NCBI GenBank assembly: GCA_022749655.1
Contig: CP094243.1
Location: forward strand, 992,001 to 1,056,000
Length of the DNA stretch: 64,000 bases
Direction: 5' to 3'
From: Xanthomonas phaseoli pv. phaseoli
Lineage (GTDB): Bacteria > Pseudomonadota > Gammaproteobacteria > Xanthomonadales > Xanthomonadaceae
Notes under the pieces: model-generated
Databases searched by the model: none
Seen by the model: the letters and a program-made list of their open reading frames with translations, nothing else
Told to the model about the DNA's origin: nothing
In this document: piece after piece, positions 59,045 to 64,000 of the stretch
Layout of the letters: each line of letters opens with the position of its first letter
Numbering within the stretch: position 1 is the first letter of the stretch
Position numbers and translations under genes: made by a program

Positions 59045-59989
59045 ATGACAGCGACAGCCGAGTTCAACATCCACACCATCGATACCGGCTTTGGTGGCGT
59101 GCAATTTGATGCGGCGTATCTGGTGGTCCAAGCGCAGCATGCTGCCTTGATCGATTGCGGTACCTCGCTATCGGTACCGCAGGTGCTGGCCGCGGTGCAG
59201 GCGGCCGGGTTGTCGCCAGCGCAGGTGGAGTGGTTGATCCTGACCCATGTGCATCTGGATCATGCTGGCGGTGCAGGTGCCTTGTTGCGACATTTGCCCA
59301 ATGCGCAGGTGCTGGTGCATCCGCGCGGTGCGCCGCACCTGATCGACCCTGCGCGGCTGATTGCCGGCGCCACCGCGGTGTATGGCGAGGCGGAGATGGC
59401 GCGCAATTACGGCGTTATCGAGCCGGTGCCGGCCGAGCGCGTGGTGGCGGCGGGCGAGGGTCATACCGTGATGCTGGGCGAGCGCGCGCTGCGCACCCTC
59501 GAGACGCCAGGACATGCGCGCCATCATCTGTGCGTGTGGGATGCGCGCAGCCGCAGCTGGTTCACCGGCGACACCTTCGGCCTGTCGTATCGCCCGTTGG
59601 ACAGTGCGCGTGGCGCCTTCATCCTGCCGACGTCTTCACCGGTGCAGTTCGAACCCGAGGCCATGCTGCAATCGATCGCGCGCCTGATGGACGCCGCACC
59701 AGAGGCGATGTATCTGACCCATTACGGCCGTGTCACCTCGCCAGAACCGTTGGCGCGGGCGCTGGGCGAGCAGATTCATGCGATGACCGACATTGCGCTG
59801 GGTTGCACGCAGCGTCCGGACCGGCATCGCTGCATGGTGGCGGCGTTGACCCAATTGTATTTGGAACGCGCGCGCCAACATGAGTGTCGGTTGGACGATG
59901 CCGCCGTGGAGCGGCTGCTGGCAACAGATATCGAGCTCAACGCGCAGGGGCTGGGCTGTTGGCTGGATCGTGCGGCGCCTACGGGTTAG
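59045..59989 (+). CDS. metallo-beta-lactamase-fold hydrolase
   Basis: A 314-residue MBL-fold protein. TGFGGVQFDAAYLVVQ leads to the metal motif LTHVHLDHAGGAG (HxHxDH). The later His is in TPGHARHHLCVW, the Asp in WFTGDTFGL, and the last His in YLTHYGRV. The C-terminal 80 residues are helical. It resembles glyoxalase-II-like or quorum-type MBL hydrolases but the substrate is not evident. ATG at 59045 chosen because homology begins there. Stands alone. Confidence 0.83.
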   Translation: MTATAEFNIHTIDTGFGGVQFDAAYLVVQAQHAALIDCGTSLSVPQVLAAVQAAGLSPAQVEWLILTHVHLDHAGGAGALLRHLPNAQVLVHPRGAPHLIDPARLIAGATAVYGEAEMARNYGVIEPVPAERVVAAGEGHTVMLGERALRTLETPGHARHHLCVWDARSRSWFTGDTFGLSYRPLDSARGAFILPTSSPVQFEPEAMLQSIARLMDAAPEAMYLTHYGRVTSPEPLARALGEQIHAMTDIALGCTQRPDRHRCMVAALTQLYLERARQHECRLDDAAVERLLATDIELNAQGLGCWLDRAAPTG

Positions 59990-60621
59990 CGCTCCTGGAG
60001 CGGCTGATACCGCCGCTCGAATGCTGTGGCGAATTGTCACGTTGTTTAAAAGCCGATCAGTCGAGTGCGCGGTGCCCTGGCCGCTTGCGGGACACGCCGC
60101 AAGTACGTCCTTGTAGGCTCGTTGGCGGCATCCATGCCGCCAACGGTCCCGCAAGCGGCGAGGACACCGCACCAGACAATTTGCTGGTTGTCTAAGTGAG
60201 CATTGTGCGCGGCGGCCATCTCAACGTGTCCCTGTCCGCTCACCGTCGTGGGACCTTCTGCGCAGAGTTCGTGCAGGAGCACGTCCAAGTAAGTACTTGC
60301 GGTGGTTTGCATGTTGGACGGGCAAGGGTTCTGCAGCCAAGCCACAGGTGATTTGCTCGTGAGCTGGCTAACTACAGGTAGCGAGCAGGCGGCGGGTGGA
60401 TGTGGACAACGCGCTCAGAGCCGCGGCGTACGCGTGGCGCATGCCGATTCCGACCGGCGTCCGCACCTGCCTGGCGGCTGCGCAGTGTTGTTGTTGGCCC
60501 TTCTTCGCCACGCACGCAATCCCTGCGATCGACTGCATTCTCCCGTCAGAGCGCTCCTGGATTGGCTGCACGCTTGTAAACTATGTGTCATCTACCGTTG
60601 CAAGGCCTCTCCGTGAATCCG
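59990..60621. other. intergenic region with dispersed repeat copy 2
   Basis: A 632-bp gap holding repeat copy 2 at 60067-60171. Elsewhere frames are open but unsupported. Immediately before 60622 the sequence is less G+C-rich and probably has the M28 peptidase promoter. Confidence 0.45.
60067..60171. repeat. dispersed xanthomonad palindromic repeat, copy 2
   Basis: GGTGCCCTGGCCGCTTGCGG and CCGCAAGCGGCGAGGACACC form the outer arms; TTGGCGGCATCCATGCCGCC is the inner hairpin. It aligns with 24296-24401 over its length. Confidence 0.75.
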
Positions 60622-62274
60622 ATGCGCATCCTGCTGTTGTCTGCCTGCCTGTTTGTGGGAGGTGTGGCGCAGGCCGCCAATGATCTGCCGGGTGGCGGCA
60701 TCGATGCCGAGGCATTGTCGCGTCACGTGCGCTTGCTGGCGTCGGACGATTTCGAAGGGCGCGCGCCGGCCAGCGCCGGCGAGCAGCGCACGGTCGATTA
60801 CCTGGTCGAGCAGTTCAAGGCGGCCGGCCTGGAGCCAGGCGGCGAGCAGGGCAGCTGGACCCAGGCCGTGCCGCTGGTGCGCGCGCAGGTGGATGGCCCG
60901 GTGCGCGCGAGTCTACGTGTCGGCGGCAAGACCCAGGCGTTGGTCAATGGCAACGATGTGACCCTGCAAAGCCTGCGCCCGCAGCAGGCGGTTGCGTTGA
61001 AGAACGCGCCACTGGTGTTCGTCGGTTACGGCATCAGTGCGCCAGAGCGCCAGTGGGACGATTACAAGGGCGTGGACCTGCGCGGCAAGATCGCGGTGGT
61101 ACTGATCAACGATGCCGATTTCGAATCGCCGCAGCCGGGCGCGTTCGACGGCAAGGCCGTGACGTATTACGGCCGATGGACCTACAAGTACGAAGAGGCC
61201 GCACGGCGCGGCGCGGCCGGTGTGTTGATCGTGCACGAGACGGCGCCGGCGGCGTATGGCTGGGCCACCGTGCAGAGCTCGGGCATGTCGCCGTTGTTCG
61301 ACATCGAGCGCAGTGATGCCGACGCCCGCGCGCAGCATGTGCCGGTGCGTGGCTGGATGCAGCGTGCACTGGCGGTGTCGTTGTTCAAGCAGGCCGGCCT
61401 GGATTTCGAACAGGCCAAGCTGCGTGCGCAGCAGCGCGACTTCGCGCCTGTGGCGCTGGGCGATGCGGCGTTGTCGGTGGATTTCAAGCTCAAGCGCGAG
61501 CGCGTGGTGACGCATAACGTGGTGGCCAAACTCACCGGCAGTGCGCATCCGGATGAGACGGTGATCTTTTCCGCGCACTGGGATGCGTTTGGGATCGGTA
61601 AGGCCGATGCCGGTGGCGATACGGTTCGGCGTGGCGCGGTGGACAACGCCACCGGCGTGGCCAGCGTGCTGGAGTTGGCGCGCGTATTCGCAGCCGGCCC
61701 CAAGCCGCAGCGCACGTTGTATTTCATCGCGTTGACTGCCGAGGAAAAGGGCCTGCTCGGCGCCAACTACTACGCCGCGCATCCGCTGGCGCCGTTGGAC
61801 AAGACCGTGGCCGTGCTCAACATGGAAATGTTCAGCCCCGATGGCCCGACCCGCGACATCGCCTCGTGGGGACGTGGGCGGGTGTCGCTGGAAGGTGACC
61901 TTGAAACCGCCGCCAAGGCGCGTGGTCGCAGCTACTCGCCGGACCCGAATCTGGAAGCAGGCTTCTTCTACCGCGCCGATCATTTTGCGTTCGCGCGCAT
62001 GGGTGTGCCGGCGATCACCGCCGGCCCCGGCCTGGACATGCTCGACGGCGGCGTCAAAGCCGGCAAGGCACTGCGCGATAAGTATTTCGCCGAGTGCTAC
62101 CACCAGCCGTGCGATCGCTGGACCCCGCAATGGGATGCCAGCGGCCATGCCGCCGATACCACGCTGGTCTACGACGTGGGCGTGGCGCTGGCCAATGGCC
62201 GGCAGTGGCCGAGCTGGCAGGATGGCTCGGAATTCAAGGCGATCCGTGCCAAGAGCGATGCGGCGCGCAAGTAA
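60622..62274 (+). CDS. secreted M28 zinc aminopeptidase
   Basis: A 550-residue exported peptidase. Signal peptide MRILLLSACLFVGGVAQA. A PA-domain insertion (FVGYGISAPERQWDDYKGVDLRGKIAVV through RGAAGVLIVHE) precedes the catalytic core: IFSAHWDAFG, GAVDNATGVASVLELAR, LTAEEKGLLGANYY and the late His in CYHQPCDRW. The family (Vibrio aminopeptidase, PA-domain Leu aminopeptidases) trims peptides from the amino terminus. Third secreted peptidase-type gene in the window. GTG-like upstream starts rejected in favour of the signal-peptide ATG. Confidence 0.9.
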   Translation: MRILLLSACLFVGGVAQAANDLPGGGIDAEALSRHVRLLASDDFEGRAPASAGEQRTVDYLVEQFKAAGLEPGGEQGSWTQAVPLVRAQVDGPVRASLRVGGKTQALVNGNDVTLQSLRPQQAVALKNAPLVFVGYGISAPERQWDDYKGVDLRGKIAVVLINDADFESPQPGAFDGKAVTYYGRWTYKYEEAARRGAAGVLIVHETAPAAYGWATVQSSGMSPLFDIERSDADARAQHVPVRGWMQRALAVSLFKQAGLDFEQAKLRAQQRDFAPVALGDAALSVDFKLKRERVVTHNVVAKLTGSAHPDETVIFSAHWDAFGIGKADAGGDTVRRGAVDNATGVASVLELARVFAAGPKPQRTLYFIALTAEEKGLLGANYYAAHPLAPLDKTVAVLNMEMFSPDGPTRDIASWGRGRVSLEGDLETAAKARGRSYSPDPNLEAGFFYRADHFAFARMGVPAITAGPGLDMLDGGVKAGKALRDKYFAECYHQPCDRWTPQWDASGHAADTTLVYDVGVALANGRQWPSWQDGSEFKAIRAKSDAARK

Positions 62275-62611
62275 GCGCGCAGGAGCGAGAGGGTGCCGTG
62301 CCCTTGATCGAGGCCAAGAGCAGCGATCAGGACGCCTGCGCTGATCGCCAGACGGGCGCAGCCGGATTCGATGCGGCATGTGCGCTCGTACACTTGGGAT
62401 GCTGCGCGCTGTCCATGCGGATCGGATGACTGAGCGCTACGCCAAGCGAACGCAACCAATGCTCGGTGGCATGCACTTGCTCGTGCGTGTGCGCATCCCG
62501 CGCGCCGCCCACGCTCGCCAGACGGCTGCTCGGGACGTTGGTCCTCGCGCAGTGCACATGCTGGCGTTGTGATCAACGCCAGCGCATTGAACGACTGTGT
62601 ATAGGCGTGCC
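62275..62611. other. intergenic, no gene seen
   Basis: A 337-bp gap between convergent genes. Short frames on both strands; none supported. No strong terminator found. Confidence 0.4.
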
Positions 62612-63052
62612 CTACGGCTTGGCGGTATTGGGTGAGTTGCCGCTGCCGGCACGCCTGCTCTTGTCGCTGCCGCCGCATGGATAGCGCTTTGCCAGCGCCT
62701 GGACGATCAAGTCGGGTGCGGCTTGGTCCTGGCGTGTATCGGGCAGCGCGCCGATATCGGCGATGACCGCCTGCAGATCGGGCGTGCCGGTGCTGCCCGC
62801 CGGCATGCACCAGCCGGTGCGATAGCTGGCGCTGGCGACGCCGAGCAGATACGCGCCGGCGCGGCTGGCCGAGACAAGCACCTTGAACTCGCGTTGCTCT
62901 GGCGCGACGATTTCTGGCGCAAGCGATCCGTCCAGTCCGGCGTCGATCAGCTTGCGGCCGCTGAGTTCCCACGGCTCGGGAGCGCGTGCCGATGCCGTGG
63001 CGGATGTTGTGCACAGGGTGACCAGGGCCAGCCAGCGAAGAAGGCGATGCAT
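62612..63052 (-). CDS. secreted protein resembling Rap1a/Tai immunity family
   Basis: A 146-residue exported protein; signal peptide ending in SATASA. The region AGAYLLGVASASYRTGWCMPAG then PDLIVQALAKRYPCGG follows the Rap1a/Tai pattern (YxxGV..., CLP, LV..AL...FPC), whose members include immunity proteins to type VI amidase effectors. Two of the usual Cys are present; an earlier one is not seen. No effector gene or T6SS gene is nearby, so the immunity role is only a possibility. Confidence 0.55.
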   Translation of the reverse strand: MHRLLRWLALVTLCTTSATASARAPEPWELSGRKLIDAGLDGSLAPEIVAPEQREFKVLVSASRAGAYLLGVASASYRTGWCMPAGSTGTPDLQAVIADIGALPDTRQDQAAPDLIVQALAKRYPCGGSDKSRRAGSGNSPNTAKP

Positions 63053-63164
63053 ATGCACGCTCGGATGCGGTGTGACGTGCACCATAGCGCGGCCGGGGTG
63101 CGGCGTGTGCTTTGCCATGTGCTCTAGAATTGAAGCTTCCGCTGCACTGCCTGGCACTGTTCCG

Positions 63165-64000
63165 ATGTCTTCCTCTCACGATGCTGCCGCGCCTGCGCGC
63201 AGCGGGTTAGTCGTTCTCGCCTTGTTGCTGGTCTACGTGATGTGGGGCTCAACCTATCTGGCGATCCGATTTGCGCTGGAAGGTGGCGCGCAGCCGCTGA
63301 CGATGGTGTCCGGCGCACGTTTCATCGTCGCCGGTAGCGTGCTCTACAGCGTGCTGCGCTGGCGCGGTGTGGCGGCGCCAACGCGTGCGCAGTGGAAGAA
63401 CGTGGCGCTGATGGGGGCTGCGTTGCTGCTGCTGGGCAACGGCATGGTGGTGCTGGCCGAGCGCAGCGTGTCGTCCGGGCTGGCCGCCACTGCAGTGGCC
63501 TCGGTGCCTTTATGGATGGCCTTGTTTGGCGCGTTGCGCGGCCAGCATGCCAGCGGCGGCGAATGGCTGGGCATCGTGATCGGCTTTCTGGGCGTGGTGT
63601 GGCTCAACGCCGGCAGCAGCCTGACCGCGACGCCGGGCGGCCTGGTGTTGCTGCTGATCGCACCGATCGGCTGGGCATTCGGGTCGGTGTGGTCGCGCGG
63701 CCGCGATCTGCCTTCGCCGTTCATGACCGCCGCCGGGCAGATGCTGTGCGGCGGCGTGCTGCTGGTCAGTACCGGCCTGCTGATCGGCGAGCGCCCGCAG
63801 GTGTGGCCGAGTCCGCAAGGGCTGCTGGCGGTGGCCTACCTGTGCGTGTTCGGCTCGATCGTGGCGTTCACCGCCTACGTGTGGTTGCTGCATCACGTGC
63901 GCCCTGCGCTCGCCGGCAGCTACGCCTATGTCAACCCGGTGATTGCGGTCAGCCTGGGCGCCTGGCTCGGCCACGAGCGCTTCAGCGCGCACGACATCGG
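63165..64000 (+). CDS. EamA-family exporter, YedA-like, partial at window end
   Basis: At least 278 residues, open to the last base. The first segment LVVLALLLVYVMWGSTYLAI and GLAATAVASVPLWMALFGAL, GEWLGIVIGFLGVVWLNAG, ALAGSYAYVNPVIAVSLGAWLG are close to E. coli YedA, a ten-segment DMT-superfamily transporter. ATG at 63165 preceded by GTTCCG only. Likely inner-membrane export of small metabolites; substrate unknown. The stop is beyond the window. Confidence 0.9.
   Translation, partial: MSSSHDAAAPARSGLVVLALLLVYVMWGSTYLAIRFALEGGAQPLTMVSGARFIVAGSVLYSVLRWRGVAAPTRAQWKNVALMGAALLLLGNGMVVLAERSVSSGLAATAVASVPLWMALFGALRGQHASGGEWLGIVIGFLGVVWLNAGSSLTATPGGLVLLLIAPIGWAFGSVWSRGRDLPSPFMTAAGQMLCGGVLLVSTGLLIGERPQVWPSPQGLLAVAYLCVFGSIVAFTAYVWLLHHVRPALAGSYAYVNPVIAVSLGAWLGHERFSAHDI

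Overview
The window reads as chromosome of a Xanthomonas or very close relative (Xanthomonadaceae). The basis is the high GC content, the gene repertoire (hemB, aroE, dusA, birA-coaX, tmk, trpS, phoPQ, katB-ankB, a large TonB-dependent receptor with a halogenase cluster) and a dispersed palindromic repeat that I recognise from xanthomonads. I had no database, so this is recognition, not a search result.

Layout. 0-3.6 kb: secreted alpha/beta hydrolase and a NatA/NatB-type ABC exporter. 3.8-11.5 kb (minus strand): a TonB-like protein, then a TonB-dependent receptor, SapC-like, cupin-8 and flavin-dependent halogenase operon. 11.8-18.5 kb: glutathione transferase (YfcG type), S9 dipeptidyl peptidase, small Cys-rich secreted protein, DUF885 peptidase-like protein, lipoprotein. 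18.7-29.6 kb: hemB, periplasmic endonuclease, PepSY-flavodoxin-FNR reductase with a Fur-box-like site, PD40 protein, aroE, two small membrane proteins, dinG. 29.6-36.5 kb: an accessory island described below. 36.8-39.8 kb: katB-ankB. 40.3-44.1 kb: dusA, PepSY-like protein and phoPQ. 44.2-47.1 kb: DUF1800/DUF1501 pair. 47.3-52.4 kb: mtfA, birA-coaX-SPOR, tRNA-Thr, tmk. 52.9-55.3 kb: small GTPase with two roadblock proteins. 55.6-64 kb: arginase, two entericidin-like lipoproteins, CsbD, trpS, MBL-fold hydrolase, M28 peptidase, a Rap1a/Tai-like protein and a YedA-like exporter cut by the window end.

The most interesting locus is 29.7-36.5 kb. It encodes an HlyD adaptor, a C39-peptidase ABC exporter, a 55-codon double-glycine precursor peptide, an ATP-grasp ligase and a secreted DUF6624 protein, tightly spaced and in one direction. 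This is the gene set of a ribosomally made, ATP-grasp-modified peptide (graspetide-like) with dedicated leader cleavage and export. The leader carries P-x3-R-F, echoing the PFFARF motif of microviridin leaders, but the core is very hydrophobic and unlike microviridin. The exporter is split by an IS256-family element with a clean 8-bp target duplication; removing the element and one duplicate restores a 728-residue frame exactly.

A caution runs through the window. I find about 19 single-base frameshifts, many at homopolymer runs, in otherwise well-conserved genes. These include trpS and coaX, where a lesion should be lethal or nearly so, and katB, where two shifts cancel. The simplest reading is assembly or sequencing error. 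I therefore annotate those genes as full-length with the shift noted. The IS insertion does not have this pattern and looks real.
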